Shown here in pieces: positions 1-10,873 of a stretch of DNA of 64,000 nucleotides. Both the position numbers and the translations under genes were made by a program. Source of the DNA: Steroidobacter gossypii (GTDB lineage Bacteria > Pseudomonadota > Gammaproteobacteria > Steroidobacterales > Steroidobacteraceae); contig NZ_JAEVLS010000001.1 of NCBI RefSeq assembly GCF_016801985.1, positions 372,001 to 436,000 on the forward strand, written 5' to 3'. Within the stretch, counting starts at the first letter, position 1. Every line of letters begins with the position of its first letter. Under the pieces are notes generated by a model. That model worked only from the letters and a program-made list of their open reading frames with translations, searched no databases and was not told the DNA's origin.

Positions 1-683
1 GTGACGCCGAGCCGAGCCAATTCGTTACGAGCCAGTCGATATAAATCGGCCTGCCAGCGGCCGCGAGCGTTGCTGTGAAACGCAGCCGCGTTGCGGGCAT
101 CGAGCTGCACGAATCGTTCGCGAACCTCGTCGCCAACCTCGAACGCTTGCTGCTCGATGGCCGGTCCGAGCCAGGCCATGAGCTGCGTTGATGGAACATC
201 CAGCGCCTTGATGGTCGCCCCCAACACGCCACCTGCAAGACCACGCCAGCCGGCGTGCGCCGCTCCCACACGTGTGCCGCGTGTATCGCAAAAGAGAACG
301 GGCAAACAATCGGCGGTCATGACCACACAGACCGCGCCGGGCTCCAACGCAACCGATGCATCAGCCGTCGGCGCGTCTGCGGGTTTCGCTTCAGCATTCT
401 CCGAGCCGGCAGCGAAGGTCACATTGTCTACACGGCGGCGGTATGAGCCGAGGTCGATGACATCGATCCCGTGTACCTGATTCAACCAAACAGGCTCGGC
501 GGGCAATGCAAGCGCGATTCGTAGCAAACGACGATTCTCGGCCACCGCGCCCGGATCGTCACCCACATGCGAGCCCAGATTCAGGCTGGCAAACGGCCCC
601 TCACTCACTCCCCCAGTACGCAGCGTTGCAGCCGCTTTGACTTGCAAAGGCGCCGGCCAGTCGGGAGTGATCCATTCGATCAT
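1..683 (-). CDS. pgeF: Purine nucleoside phosphorylase / polyphenol oxidase, YfiH (PgeF) family, C-terminus cut by the window edge
   Basis: Read on the minus strand from an ATG at 683, the frame stays open to base 1, giving 227 residues and lacking only the extreme C-terminus. It begins MIEWITPDWPAP and carries the family's metal-site motifs: HGIDV, TADCLPV and HAGWRG. Family members are cytoplasmic laccase-like enzymes (DUF152) that act on purine nucleosides; in E. coli the protein also corrects misincorporated L-Ser in peptidoglycan. The start lies 3 bases after the rluD stop codon, so the two genes form an operon, the usual arrangement in gammaproteobacteria. Length and motifs look normal. 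Confidence 0.93.
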   Translation of the reverse strand, partial: MIEWITPDWPAPLQVKAAATLRTGGVSEGPFASLNLGSHVGDDPGAVAENRRLLRIALALPAEPVWLNQVHGIDVIDLGSYRRRVDNVTFAAGSENAEAKPADAPTADASVALEPGAVCVVMTADCLPVLFCDTRGTRVGAAHAGWRGLAGGVLGATIKALDVPSTQLMAWLGPAIEQQAFEVGDEVRERFVQLDARNAAAFHSNARGRWQADLYRLARNELARLGV

Positions 684-686
684 GTC

Positions 687-1652
<966 letters not shown>

Positions 1653-1670
1653 ATCGGGGGGAACTGTGGC

Positions 1671-1676
1671 TATACT
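1671..1676 (+). promoter_or_regulatory. Possible -10 element for bamD
   Basis: TATACT lies in the 128-base gap between the divergent rluD and bamD genes and matches the sigma-70 -10 consensus at five of six positions. No convincing -35 hexamer sits 16-18 bases upstream, so this is a weak prediction. Confidence 0.3.
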
Positions 1677-1780
1677 CGCCGCCTCTAACAACGCCGGCGG
1701 GGGGCAGCGAAACTGTCCCGGGGCGCGCCTGACGCGCGGCATGAGTACTAGAATCGCTTGCAAAGGGCCTGAATTCTCGC

Positions 1781-2566
1781 ATGCGGATCATCGTCTTGAC
1801 CACGGCAGCGCTGCTTGCGCTGAATCTTTCCGGCTGCGGCAACAAGCCGCGCGAGCAGCTCGGTAACGCCGACAAGCTCTACGAGCTGGCCAAGCGCGCC
1901 TCGGACAACGGCAACTATCGCGACGCTACCCTCTATTACGAGCAGCTGGAGGCGCGTTTTCCGTTCACCAACGCCGCCCGCCAGGGCCAGCTGGACCTGA
2001 TGTACGCCTACTACAAGAACCGCGAGCCGGAGGCAGCCATCGACCAGTGCGACCAGTTCATCCGCGAGAACCCGGCCCATCCACGCGTCGATTACGCGTA
2101 CTACATCAAGGGCCTGACCCAGTTCGAGCGCAATCCAAACTTCCTGGAGCGCTGGTTCAGCGCCGATCTGTCGCAGCGGCCGCCGATCGACGCGCGCAAG
2201 TCGTTCCAGTCGTTCCAGACGCTGGTCCAGCGCTTTCCGAACAGCGAATACGCCGAGGACTCGCGCCAGCGCATGATCTTCCTGCGCAATCGGCTGGCGT
2301 CCTATGAGGTGTACGTGGCCGGCCACTACCTCGAGCGCGGCGCCTATGTCGGCGCGATCAACCGGGCCAAGTACACCATCGAGAACTACGACGGCTCACC
2401 GCAAATCCGCCAGGCCCTGCAGATCATGGCCGAGGCGTATCGCCGCCTGGGCATGCCCGATCTCGCCGCCGACACCGAGAAGGTGCTGAGCGAGAACTAC
2501 GCGAACCTGAACGAGCCGCAGGTCGAGCCGGGACAGGGCAAGGATCATTGGTGGAAATTCTGGTAG
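1781..2566 (+). CDS. bamD: Outer membrane protein assembly factor BamD (lipoprotein, ComL/YfiO)
   Basis: This 261-residue protein starts with a lipoprotein signal peptide ending in the lipobox LSGC (Cys19), so it should be acylated and anchored to the inner face of the outer membrane. The rest is made of TPR helices (for example LYELAKRASDNGNYRDATLYY), matching BamD, which works with BamA to insert beta-barrel proteins. The KAPLIKE-type C-terminus here is lysine/tryptophan rich (DHWWKFW). Length fits the family. It is divergent from rluD and convergent with nadE, with a short GC hairpin between the two stop codons. Confidence 0.95.
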   Translation: MRIIVLTTAALLALNLSGCGNKPREQLGNADKLYELAKRASDNGNYRDATLYYEQLEARFPFTNAARQGQLDLMYAYYKNREPEAAIDQCDQFIRENPAHPRVDYAYYIKGLTQFERNPNFLERWFSADLSQRPPIDARKSFQSFQTLVQRFPNSEYAEDSRQRMIFLRNRLASYEVYVAGHYLERGAYVGAINRAKYTIENYDGSPQIRQALQIMAEAYRRLGMPDLAADTEKVLSENYANLNEPQVEPGQGKDHWWKFW

Positions 2567-2584
2567 TCCCCGCGATGGCGGGGA
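2567..2584. terminator. Short GC hairpin between convergent bamD and nadE
   Basis: A perfect 7-base-pair stem (TCCCCGC with GCGGGGA) and a GATG loop lie exactly between the bamD and nadE stop codons. There is no long T-tract on either side, so it may be a weak bidirectional terminator or an RNA-end stabilising hairpin. Confidence 0.5.
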
Positions 2585-4219
2585 TTACCGGTGGGCGCTC
2601 TTGTAACCCGACGTAATCGGATAGCGCCAGTCGCGGCCAAAGGCCCGGTCGCTGATGCGCACGCCCGGCGGGGCCTGGCGACGTTTGTATTCGTTGCGCT
2701 TCACCATTTCCAGCACCCGACCCACCGTGGCGCGATCGAAGCCACGGGCGGTGATTTCGTCCACCGACAGGTTGTCCTCGATGAACAGCTCGAGAATGGC
2801 GTCGAGCACGTCGTACTCGGGCAGCGAATCTGAATCCTTCTGATCGTGGCGCAACTCGGCCGAGGGCGGCCGCTCGATGACTCGCTCCGGAATCACCCGG
2901 CCGATCGAGTTGCGGTACTTCGCCAGCCGATACACCAGCATCTTGCTGCAGTCCTTGATGGGCGCGAAGCCGCCCGCCATGTCGCCATACAACGTGGCGT
3001 AGCCCACGGCCATCTCGCTCTTGTTGCCGGTGGTGAGCACCATGCGGCCGGTCTTGTTCGAGATCGCCATCAGCAACAGACCGCGACTGCGTGCCTGAAT
3101 GTTTTCTTCGGTGGTGTCGGGCTTGCGGCCCGCGAACACATCCTTGAGCGCATCCAGCGCCGTGGCGAACATGCCCTCGATGGAAATCACGTCGTAGCGA
3201 ACGTTCAGTGTGTTGGCTTCGGCGGCGGCGTCATCGAGACTCCATTGCGACGTAAAGCGTGACGGCATCATCACCGCGTGCACGCGATCTGCACCGAGTG
3301 CGTCAACCGCGATGGCGAGCGTCAGCGCCGAATCGATGCCGCCGGAGAGCCCCAGCACGATGCCCGGGAAGCCATGCTTGGCGACGTAATCGCGCACACC
3401 CAGGACGAGCGCGTTATAAACGCTGGCCTCTTCGGACAATGGCGGCTCGATGTGCGCCGGGCGCGGCACGGCGCGACCATCCACCAGATCCACGTCGACA
3501 GCAAACAAACCTTCCACGAAGGGCGCGACCCGCTGTACCACTTCGCCCTGCGCGTTCATGACGAACGAGCCGCCATCGAACACCAGCTCATCCTGACCGC
3601 CCAGCAGATTCACATAGACGACCGGCAACCCCGTTTCCTGCACGCGCGCTCGAACGACCTGTTCGCGACGGGCCTGATAGCCGAGCGAATACGGCGAACC
3701 ATTGATCACGACGATGAGCTGCGCGCCACTGGCTTTGGCGGCGCGAGCGGGATTGGGCTCCCAGATGTCTTCGCAGATCAGCAGTGCGACGCGGATGCCC
3801 TTGAGCTCGAAGATACAGGTGTCGCGGCCGTGCTCGAAGTAGCGCTTCTCATCGAACACGCTGTAATTCGGCAGCTCCTGCTTTCGATAGTTCGCCACCG
3901 ACATCCCGTCGCGTAGCACCGCCGCGGCGTTGTAGATGCATTCGTCGACGTACTCGGGATAGCCCGCCACCACGGTGATGCCGCTGGTCTCGCTGCGTAC
4001 CCGTTCCAGCGCCGTCTTCACCTGGCGCCGCAAGCCGTTATGGAACAGCAGATCTTCCGGCGGGTAGCCGCTAAGGCTCAGCTCGGGAAACAACACCAGG
4101 TCGGCGTGCAACTCGTCGCGGGCACGTGCCGATGCTTCGATCACTCGCTGCGCGTTCCCTGCGACATCCCCGACGAACAGGTTGAGCTGAGCCAGCGCGA
4201 TGCGGAGGGAGGCGGACAT
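2585..4219 (-). CDS. nadE: Glutamine-dependent NAD(+) synthetase
   Basis: This 544-residue two-domain enzyme makes the last step of NAD synthesis, amidating nicotinate adenine dinucleotide with ammonia released from glutamine. The N-terminal half is a nitrilase-type glutaminase with the Glu (LFPELSLSGYPPEDLL), Lys (in the NYSVFDEKRYF region) and Cys (LLICEDIWEPN) signature segments. The C-terminal half is the ATP-pyrophosphatase synthetase domain with LGLSGGIDSALT and TTGNKSEMAVGY. Length agrees with the eukaryotic-like, glutamine-using NadE form. The ATG at 4219 immediately precedes a conserved ASLRIALAQLNLFVGD start. Confidence 0.95.
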   Translation of the reverse strand: MSASLRIALAQLNLFVGDVAGNAQRVIEASARARDELHADLVLFPELSLSGYPPEDLLFHNGLRRQVKTALERVRSETSGITVVAGYPEYVDECIYNAAAVLRDGMSVANYRKQELPNYSVFDEKRYFEHGRDTCIFELKGIRVALLICEDIWEPNPARAAKASGAQLIVVINGSPYSLGYQARREQVVRARVQETGLPVVYVNLLGGQDELVFDGGSFVMNAQGEVVQRVAPFVEGLFAVDVDLVDGRAVPRPAHIEPPLSEEASVYNALVLGVRDYVAKHGFPGIVLGLSGGIDSALTLAIAVDALGADRVHAVMMPSRFTSQWSLDDAAAEANTLNVRYDVISIEGMFATALDALKDVFAGRKPDTTEENIQARSRGLLLMAISNKTGRMVLTTGNKSEMAVGYATLYGDMAGGFAPIKDCSKMLVYRLAKYRNSIGRVIPERVIERPPSAELRHDQKDSDSLPEYDVLDAILELFIEDNLSVDEITARGFDRATVGRVLEMVKRNEYKRRQAPPGVRISDRAFGRDWRYPITSGYKSAHR

Positions 4220-4309
4220 GGCCTTGATGATACCGCTTGCGGTAGAGGGACAATCGGCGGCCAGAACGTGCTCGCGGCGGATTAAACATCCGCCGCGAGC
4301 CTGACCTCG

Positions 4310-5440
4310 TTACTTCTTGCGAGCCGGCTTGGACTTCGCCTTGGCCGCCGCCTTTTTCACGGGCGCTTTCTTGGCCGGAGCTTTCTTGGACGCAGCCTTC
4401 TTGGTCGCCGGACCCTTCTTGGCGGCCGCGGCGGCCTTCACCGGCTTCCTGGCGGCAGGCGCTTTGCCGGCAGCCTTCTTGGCGGCGGGAGCGGCCTTGC
4501 CAGCAGGCTTCTTGGCAGCCGGAGCAGCCTTCTTGCCGGGCAGCGACACGACCTTGCTCTTGCGGCCGCTCTTGCCGAGCTGCTGCACGATGGCCGAGCC
4601 GAGATCGGCCGGGCTCTTCACGGTGCGCACGCCAGCGCGCTCCAGCGCGGCGAACTTGTCGGCCGCGGTGCCCTTGCCGCCGGAGACGATGGCGCCCGCA
4701 TGGCCCATGCGCTTGCCCGGAGGCGCGGTCACACCGGCGATATAAGCAACCACCGGCTTGGAAACATTCTCACGGATGAATTCAGCAGCTGCCTCTTCGT
4801 CCGCGCCGCCGATCTCGCCGACCATGATGATGCCTTCGGTCTGCGGATCTTCTTCGAAGCGCGCCAGCACGTCGATGAAGTTCATGCCGCGCACCGGATC
4901 GCCGCCGATGCCCACGCAGGTGCTCTGGCCGAGGCCGGCATTGGTGGTCTGGAACACGGCTTCATAAGTCAGCGTGCCGGAGCGCGACACGATGCCGACC
5001 TTGCCTGGCTTGTGAATGAAGCCCGGCATGATGCCGATCTTGGCTTCGCCCGGGGTGATGATGCCGGGGCAGTTCGGGCCGATCAGCAGGCTGCCATAGG
5101 AAGCCAGTGAAGCCTTCACCTTCACCATGTCGTTCACCGGAATGCCCTCGGTGATGCACACGATGAGCTCGATGCCCGCGTCGGCCGCCTCGATGATCGC
5201 GTCGGCGGCGAACGGCGCCGGGACATAGATCATGCTGACAGTCGCGCCGGTCTCCTGCACCGCTTCACGGGCGGTGTTGAACACCGGCAGATCGAGGTGC
5301 GTTTCGCCACCGCGGCCCGGCGTCACGCCGCCGACCACCTTGGTGCCGTATGCGATGCACTGCTCGGAATGGAACGTGCCCTGCTTGCCAGTGAAACCTT
5401 GGCAAATCACGCGCGTGTTCTTGTTGACGAGAATAGACAT
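4310..5440 (-). CDS. sucD: Succinyl-CoA ligase alpha subunit with a histone-H1-like C-terminal tail
   Basis: Residues 1 to about 291 are a complete SucD: CoA-binding Rossmann domain ([11 protein letters not shown]), [13 protein letters not shown], and the active-site histidine in [11 protein letters not shown], which is phosphorylated during the reaction succinyl-CoA + ADP/GDP + Pi to succinate + NTP. The family normally ends there (about 290 residues). This protein continues for roughly 85 residues made almost only of Lys, Ala and Pro (repeated AAKK, PAKK, KKAPVKK), bases about 4313-4575, resembling histone H1/AlgP-type DNA-binding tails. The reading frame is continuous and ends at TAA. sucC lies 42 bases upstream in the same operon. 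The catalytic assignment is secure; the tail's role is unknown. Confidence 0.95.
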   Translation of the reverse strand: MSILVNKNTRVICQGFTGKQGTFHSEQCIAYGTKVVGGVTPGRGGETHLDLPVFNTAREAVQETGATVSMIYVPAPFAADAIIEAADAGIELIVCITEGIPVNDMVKVKASLASYGSLLIGPNCPGIITPGEAKIGIMPGFIHKPGKVGIVSRSGTLTYEAVFQTTNAGLGQSTCVGIGGDPVRGMNFIDVLARFEEDPQTEGIIMVGEIGGADEEAAAEFIRENVSKPVVAYIAGVTAPPGKRMGHAGAIVSGGKGTAADKFAALERAGVRTVKSPADLGSAIVQQLGKSGRKSKVVSLPGKKAAPAAKKPAGKAAPAAKKAAGKAPAARKPVKAAAAAKKGPATKKAASKKAPAKKAPVKKAAAKAKSKPARKK

Positions 5441-5482
5441 GGTAGTGCTGATATCTGTTGGCGGTTGAACGTAAGCGCGCGG

Positions 5483-6646
5483 TTAACCCTTGGCGGCGGC
5501 CACGACCTTCTTGGCCGCGTCCGTCAGGTCGCTGGCCGGGGTGATCGCCAGGCCGCTGTCGGCCAGGATCTTGCGACCCAGCTCGGCATTGGTGCCTTCG
5601 ATGCGCACCACCACCGGCACGCTCACGCCCACGTCCTGCACCGCGTGGATGATGCCTTCGGCGATCATGTCGCAGCGGACGATGCCGCCGAAAATGTTCA
5701 CCAGAATGGCACGCACGTTCTTGTTCGAAAGAATCAGATTGAAGGCTTCGGTGACGCGCTCGCGCGTCGCGCCGCCGCCCACGTCGAGGAAGTTGGCCGG
5801 CGAACCGCCGTGCAGCTGAATCAGGTCCATGGTCGCCATGGCCAGGCCGGCGCCGTTCACCATGCATGCGATGTCGCCATCCAGCGAGACGTAGTTCAGC
5901 TCGTGCTCGGCGGCGGCGCGCTCCATCGCATCTTCCTGGCTGGCGTCACGCCACTTGGCAAGCTCCTTCTGCCGGAACAGCGCGTTGTCCTCGATGTTGA
6001 TCTTGGCATCGAGCGCGACCAGCTTGCCTTCGTCGGTGACGATCAGCGGATTGACCTCGAGCAGGCTGCAGTCCTTTTCGAGGTACAGCTTGTAGAGCGC
6101 CTGCGCGATCTTGGCGAACTCGCCCAGCTGATCGCCCTCGAGCCCGAGCCCGTAGGCGAGCACACGACACTGCGAAGGCTGCAGGCCGGTGGCGGGATTG
6201 ATGTTCACGCGGATGATTTTTTCCGGCGTGTGGGCCGCGACTTCCTCGATGTCCATGCCGCCGGCGGCGGAGGCAATGAAGGCGATGTGGCCCTTGTCAC
6301 GATTCAGCACCAGGCTCAGGTACAGCTCGCGTGCAATCTTCGAGCCCTGCTCGACGAACACCTGGCGGATCGGCAGACCTTCCGGACCGGTCTGGTGGGT
6401 GACCAGACGCTGACCGATCATGGCCTCGGCCGCCTGGTCGGCCGCTTCCGGCGAGTCCACCAGCTTGACGCCGCCGGCCTTGCCGCGACCGCCGGCGTGG
6501 ACCTGCGCTTTGACCACCCATTTCGCTCCGCCAAGTTTGCGGGCCGCTGCGGCCGCCTCGCTGCCGTTGGCTGCCACCAGGCCTTTCGGGACCGGAATGC
6601 CGTAACTGGCGAACAATTCTTTCGACTGGTATTCGTGCAGGTTCAT
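5483..6646 (-). CDS. sucC: Succinyl-CoA ligase (ADP/GDP-forming) beta subunit
   Basis: This 387-residue protein begins [12 protein letters not shown], the canonical SucC N-terminus, followed by an ATP-grasp domain ([39 protein letters not shown]) and the CoA-ligase domain ([33 protein letters not shown]). It pairs with the SucD product encoded just downstream to run the substrate-level phosphorylation step of the TCA cycle. Length is exactly typical. It is divergent from pilS. Confidence 0.97.
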   Translation of the reverse strand: MNLHEYQSKELFASYGIPVPKGLVAANGSEAAAAARKLGGAKWVVKAQVHAGGRGKAGGVKLVDSPEAADQAAEAMIGQRLVTHQTGPEGLPIRQVFVEQGSKIARELYLSLVLNRDKGHIAFIASAAGGMDIEEVAAHTPEKIIRVNINPATGLQPSQCRVLAYGLGLEGDQLGEFAKIAQALYKLYLEKDCSLLEVNPLIVTDEGKLVALDAKINIEDNALFRQKELAKWRDASQEDAMERAAAEHELNYVSLDGDIACMVNGAGLAMATMDLIQLHGGSPANFLDVGGGATRERVTEAFNLILSNKNVRAILVNIFGGIVRCDMIAEGIIHAVQDVGVSVPVVVRIEGTNAELGRKILADSGLAITPASDLTDAAKKVVAAAKG

Positions 6647-6802
6647 GGGCGCTTGAGATTACGACTGGCTGAATCTGGGGCTGAATCTTCGGACCGGGTA
6701 AAATCGCGTGCTGTCCAAAATAACGACAGTCAAAGGCCGCGTATTCTGGAGGAATTCGGCCGCGATGCAAAGGCGAACGCCGGAATTGACGGAGAACTTT
6801 TG

Positions 6803-8488
6803 TTGAAAGCCGCTGAATCGGCCCCGGAATCCTCATCTTCGACGGAGCGGCACGCAGCCGTCGAGCCGCCGCCTGCGCTACCGTGGGGCTCCTCCACGGA
6901 GCTCGCCTGGCGCGTGCTGGCGCTCGTCAATCTGTTTCGGCTGCTGATCCCGCTGCTGCTGATGGTGCTGTATTGGACGCTCGAGCCGCGCCTGGTCGGG
7001 CAAGCCAATTCGCAGATGTTTTTCGTTACCAGCATCGCGTATTTCCTGTTTGCCGCGCTGTCCATCCCCAGCGTCAAGCGGCGCTGGCCCGATCGCCTGG
7101 TGCAGACCGCGTTCAACGTCGGCATCGACGTGCTGGCGATTTCGCTGCTCACGTATTCCAGCGGCGGCATGAACAGCGGCCTCGGCGCATTGCTCGTGCT
7201 GCCTATTGGTGCAGCGAGCTTTGTCGTCGGGCAGCGACTGGCGTTGATGTTCGCGGCCGTGGCGGCGCTCGCGTTGTTGTTACAGCAAGCTTTCACCACG
7301 CTGGCCGCGACCAGCGATCCAGGTGATTTCGCCTCTGCCGGCATCGTCGGCGCGTTGATGTTCATCGTCACGCTCGGTGTGGCGCCGCTGGCGCGCAACT
7401 TGCGTGAGAGCGAAGAGCGAGTGCGTCAGCGCGAAGTCGACGTGGCCAATCTCGCCGAGCTGAACCAATTCATCGTGCAACATCTGCGTGAGAGTATTTT
7501 GGTCGTGGATGACCACGACACGATCCGGCTGATCAACGAGTCCGCCGCATCCATGCTGTACGGCAACCCGGTGCCCGCCGGCGTGCCGCTGAGCGAAGTC
7601 TCACCGCGGCTGCTGTATCTGCTCGACACCTGGCGTCGTCACTCTTACGACTGGCAGCTGAGCTCGCTGTCGCTGATGACCTTCGATGGCAGCAGCCTGG
7701 TGCAGCCGCATTTCGTGTCCCTGCGCAGCGGCGGCGGTGGCGGCCCGACCTTGATCTTTCTCGAAGACACCACGTTGATCGCCGAGCGCGTTCAGCAATC
7801 CAAGCTCGCGGCGCTCGGTCGATTGAGCGCCAGCATCGCGCACGAGATTCGCAACCCGGTTGGCGCCATGAGCCATGCCGCTCAATTGCTGGCCGAGGCG
7901 CCGCAGCTGACCCCGCAGGAACGGCGCCTCACCGACATCATCACCAAGAACGGCGAGCGGGTCAGCAGCATCATCAACAACGTCCTGCAATTGTCCCGGC
8001 GCGACTCCACGCGCCAGGAACGCATCGAACTCAATGGCTGGCTGGAGGACTTCGTGGGTGAATTCCGGCAAACCGCGCAGGTCGACGCCAGCAAGCTGTA
8101 CATCACCACCTCGGCGCCGGAGCTGGAAGTGCGGGTCGACCCTTCGCACCTGCACCAACTTATGTGGAATTTGTGCGAGAACGCACTGAAGTACGGTCGC
8201 AAATTCGATTCCAATGACGCCATCGAGATCCGCACCGGCCGCATCGCGACCTCGGAGCGGCCGATGCTGGAGATCCTGGATCGCGGCCCGGGCATTTCGC
8301 AGCCCGACGCCGAACGCATCTTCGAGCCGTTTTTCACGGCCGGCAAGGGCGGCACCGGGCTGGGCTTGTTCATCGCAAGAGAGCTGGCCCAGTGCAATCG
8401 CGCCGTGCTGATTTATGAGCCCCGCCAGGGGGGTGGTAGTATTTTTCGTCTCGTGTTCGCCGATCCACAACGTTGGGAAACACAGTGA
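6803..8488 (+). CDS. pilS: Type IV pilus sensor histidine kinase PilS
   Basis: The protein has about 561 residues. It has a hydrophobic N-terminal region of about six membrane helices (NLFRLLIPLLLMVLYW onward), a PAS-like segment (HLRESILVVDDHDTIRLINE), a HisKA domain with the phospho-accepting His near residue 347 (SIAHEIRNPVG) and a HATPase domain (WNLCENALKYG, LDRGPGIS, GGTGLGLFIARELAQ). The frame is open far upstream, antisense to sucC, so the start had to be chosen. Two adjacent TTG codons at 6800 and 6803 follow a GGAG at 6791-6794; no ATG or GTG fits as well. Its stop overlaps the pilR GTG start. With PilR it senses pilin levels or surface signals and controls pilA. Confidence 0.9.
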   Translation: MKAAESAPESSSSTERHAAVEPPPALPWGSSTELAWRVLALVNLFRLLIPLLLMVLYWTLEPRLVGQANSQMFFVTSIAYFLFAALSIPSVKRRWPDRLVQTAFNVGIDVLAISLLTYSSGGMNSGLGALLVLPIGAASFVVGQRLALMFAAVAALALLLQQAFTTLAATSDPGDFASAGIVGALMFIVTLGVAPLARNLRESEERVRQREVDVANLAELNQFIVQHLRESILVVDDHDTIRLINESAASMLYGNPVPAGVPLSEVSPRLLYLLDTWRRHSYDWQLSSLSLMTFDGSSLVQPHFVSLRSGGGGGPTLIFLEDTTLIAERVQQSKLAALGRLSASIAHEIRNPVGAMSHAAQLLAEAPQLTPQERRLTDIITKNGERVSSIINNVLQLSRRDSTRQERIELNGWLEDFVGEFRQTAQVDASKLYITTSAPELEVRVDPSHLHQLMWNLCENALKYGRKFDSNDAIEIRTGRIATSERPMLEILDRGPGISQPDAERIFEPFFTAGKGGTGLGLFIARELAQCNRAVLIYEPRQGGGSIFRLVFADPQRWETQ

Positions 8489-9831
8489 AGAAGCCCCGGG
8501 CGCTCGTCGTGGATGACGAGCCGGATATCCGCGAGTTGCTGAGCATTACGCTCGAGAGAATGAATCTCGATGTGACCGCGGCCGACACGATTGGCGCAGC
8601 CACGCGTGAGCTGCGCGCCAATCATTTCGATCTTTGCCTCACCGACATGCGCCTGCCAGATGGCGACGGGCTGAGCCTGGTCGAGTGGATTCAAACCCAG
8701 AAGCCGCAAACGCCCGTCGCGGTCATCACCGCGCATGGCAATGTCGAAACGGCCGTGCGCGCGCTGAAGCTCGGCGCGTTCGATTTCATTTCCAAGCCGG
8801 TCGATGTGGTGGCGCTGCGCAAGCTGATCTCCGCGACTTTGAGGTTGGGCGAATCCATCGAAAGCACCATGCAGCTGCCGCAAGTGAAGCTGCTCGGCGC
8901 CTCGCGCGTGATGGAACAATTGCGCGAGATGATCGAGCGCGTCGCTCGCAGCCAGGCGCCAGTGCATATCTATGGCGAGTCCGGCACCGGCAAGGAACTG
9001 GTCGCGCACCTGATTCATGAAGCCGGTCCTCGGCGCGACGGCCCGTTCGTGCCCGTGAACTGCGGCGCCATTCCCACCGAGTTGATGGAAAGCGAGCTGT
9101 TCGGTCATCGCAAAGGCAGCTTCACCGGCGCCGTCAGCGACAAACAGGGTCTGATCCAGTCCGCCGAGGGCGGCACCTTGTTCCTGGACGAAATCGCCGA
9201 CCTGCCCTTGCACATGCAGGTGAAGCTGTTGCGCGTGATTCAGGAAAAGAGCGTGCGCCCGGTCGGCGAGTCGCGCGAACAACCCATCGACGTGCGCATC
9301 CTTTCCGCGACTCACAAGAACCTCGCTGCGCTGGTCGCCGAAGGCAAGTTCCGCGAGGACTTGTTCTATCGCGTGAACGTCATCGAAATCCGCGTGCCGC
9401 CGTTGCGTGAACGCCTCGAAGACATCGACGAACTGGTCGATTCCATCGTCAACAAACTCGGCCGCCAGATCGGCAATCGCTCGTTGCGCATCACCGATGC
9501 CGCCTCGAAGGCGCTGAGCGAATATCACTTTCCCGGCAACGTGCGCGAACTGGAGAATGTACTGGAGCGCGCCGCCACGCTGTGCGCGAACGGCGTGATC
9601 GATATCGGCGACCTGCAGCTGCGACCGAAGGTCGCCGCCAGCTCCGATATGCCCATGCCTACCAGCGTCGCCCCCGGCGAGCGACTCGGCGATGCGCTGG
9701 AAGACATCGAACGCGACGCCATCGTGCGCGCGCTGGAACAGACGCGCTACAACAAGACCAAGGCGGCGCAGTTGCTGGGCATGACGTTCCGCTCGCTGCG
9801 CTATCGGATCAAGAAGCTCGGCATCGAGTGA
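8485..9831 (+). CDS. pilR: Type IV pilus sigma-54-dependent response regulator PilR
   Basis: This 448-residue NtrC-class regulator has a receiver domain with phospho-acceptor Asp54 (LTDMRLPDG), a AAA+ domain with Walker A GESGTGKE (from residue about 164) and the sigma-54-contact loop GSFTGA (about residue 212), and a C-terminal Fis-type helix-turn-helix (NKTKAAQLLGMTFRSLRYRIKKLG). The GTG at 8485 overlaps the pilS stop as GTGA, implying translational coupling, and gives the usual PilR length; the upstream TTG at 8473 is less likely. Its expected target, a sigma-54 pilA promoter with TGTC repeats, is present near 18.1-18.2 kb. Confidence 0.94.
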   Translation: MKKPRALVVDDEPDIRELLSITLERMNLDVTAADTIGAATRELRANHFDLCLTDMRLPDGDGLSLVEWIQTQKPQTPVAVITAHGNVETAVRALKLGAFDFISKPVDVVALRKLISATLRLGESIESTMQLPQVKLLGASRVMEQLREMIERVARSQAPVHIYGESGTGKELVAHLIHEAGPRRDGPFVPVNCGAIPTELMESELFGHRKGSFTGAVSDKQGLIQSAEGGTLFLDEIADLPLHMQVKLLRVIQEKSVRPVGESREQPIDVRILSATHKNLAALVAEGKFREDLFYRVNVIEIRVPPLRERLEDIDELVDSIVNKLGRQIGNRSLRITDAASKALSEYHFPGNVRELENVLERAATLCANGVIDIGDLQLRPKVAASSDMPMPTSVAPGERLGDALEDIERDAIVRALEQTRYNKTKAAQLLGMTFRSLRYRIKKLGIE

Positions 9832-9848
9832 TCGGCGACAGCCAAGTC

Positions 9849-10868
9849 ATGACCTCCACCCCCGCCTCGTTCAATCCCGATGTGACGCAACGAACCGCGG
9901 CAGCAAACATTGCCGCGCTCGCGCCGCGCATCGCGGTGCTGATTCCCTGTTACAACGAAGCGGAAGCGATCGAAGGCGTGGTGAAGGATTTCGCGGCCGC
10001 CTTACCAACGGCCACGATCTACGTTTACGACAACAACTCGAAGGACGACACCAAGGCCCGCGCCGCCCGCGCCGGCGCCATCGTCCGCACAGAAACATTT
10101 CAGGGCAAGGGCAACGTGGTCCGCCGCATGTTCGCCGACATCGAAGCGGAAGCGTATGTACTCGTCGACGGCGACGGCACCTACGACGCAGCGAGCGCCG
10201 CGATGATGGTCGATACATTGCTCGCCAATTCGCTCGACATGGTGAACGGCGCGCGCGTACCGGTTTCCTCGGCGGCGTTTCGTCCCGGTCACGTGTTCGG
10301 CAACAAATTGCTGACCGGCACGGTCGCGGCGATTTTCGGCAACCGCCTGAAAGACATGCTCTCGGGCTATCGAGTGTTCTCGCGCCGCTTCGTGAAATCG
10401 TTTCCTGCACTGGCCAGCGGCTTCGAAACCGAAACCGAGCTCACTGTGCATGCCCTGGAGCTGCGCCTGCCGCTGGCCGAGATTCAAACGCCGTATCGCG
10501 ACCGCCCGCCCGGATCCAAGAGCAAGCTGAATACGTTCCGCGATGGCTTCCGCATCCTGCGCACCATCGTTTATCTGGTGAAGGAAGAGCGGCCCATGCA
10601 GTTCTTCTCGTTGCTCGCGTTGGCGTTGTTCACCGCGTCGCTGCTCCTGGGTTGGCCTGTCGTGGCCACCTACCTCGAGACTGGCCTAGTGCCTCGCCTG
10701 CCGACCGCGATATTGGCGGTGGGCACAATGATTCTGGCCGCGGTCAGCTTCGTCGCCGGCCTGATCCTGGAAACCGTGACTCTCAGCCGGCGTGAAATGA
10801 AACGTCTGCACTACCTCGGACTGCAGGGCCCGACTTTCCGCGAGCGGCGTCGATCGCCATCGAACTGA
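9849..10868 (+). CDS. GT2 glycosyltransferase, DPM1/GtrB-like, with two C-terminal membrane helices
   Basis: This 339-residue protein has a GT-A fold: IAVLIPCYNEAEAIEGVV at the N-terminus, then VYDNNSKDDT and the metal-binding DxD-type motif VDGDGTYD, plus a SGYRVFSRR segment typical of enzymes that load a sugar onto polyprenyl phosphate. Two hydrophobic helices follow at about residues 255-275 and 288-310. The ATG at 9849 was chosen; a GTG at 9828 overlapping the pilR stop (GTGA) is an alternative that would couple it to pilR. It probably makes a lipid-linked monosaccharide donor for the GT-C enzymes downstream. Substrate unknown. Confidence 0.85.
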   Translation: MTSTPASFNPDVTQRTAAANIAALAPRIAVLIPCYNEAEAIEGVVKDFAAALPTATIYVYDNNSKDDTKARAARAGAIVRTETFQGKGNVVRRMFADIEAEAYVLVDGDGTYDAASAAMMVDTLLANSLDMVNGARVPVSSAAFRPGHVFGNKLLTGTVAAIFGNRLKDMLSGYRVFSRRFVKSFPALASGFETETELTVHALELRLPLAEIQTPYRDRPPGSKSKLNTFRDGFRILRTIVYLVKEERPMQFFSLLALALFTASLLLGWPVVATYLETGLVPRLPTAILAVGTMILAAVSFVAGLILETVTLSRREMKRLHYLGLQGPTFRERRRSPSN

Positions 10869-10873
10869 TCGAC

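Noticed and set aside
5297..6799. Long upstream in-frame extension of pilS on the plus strand (about 500 codons)
   Set aside because: It is antisense to sucC and sucD, has no family features, and homology to PilS begins only near 6,800.
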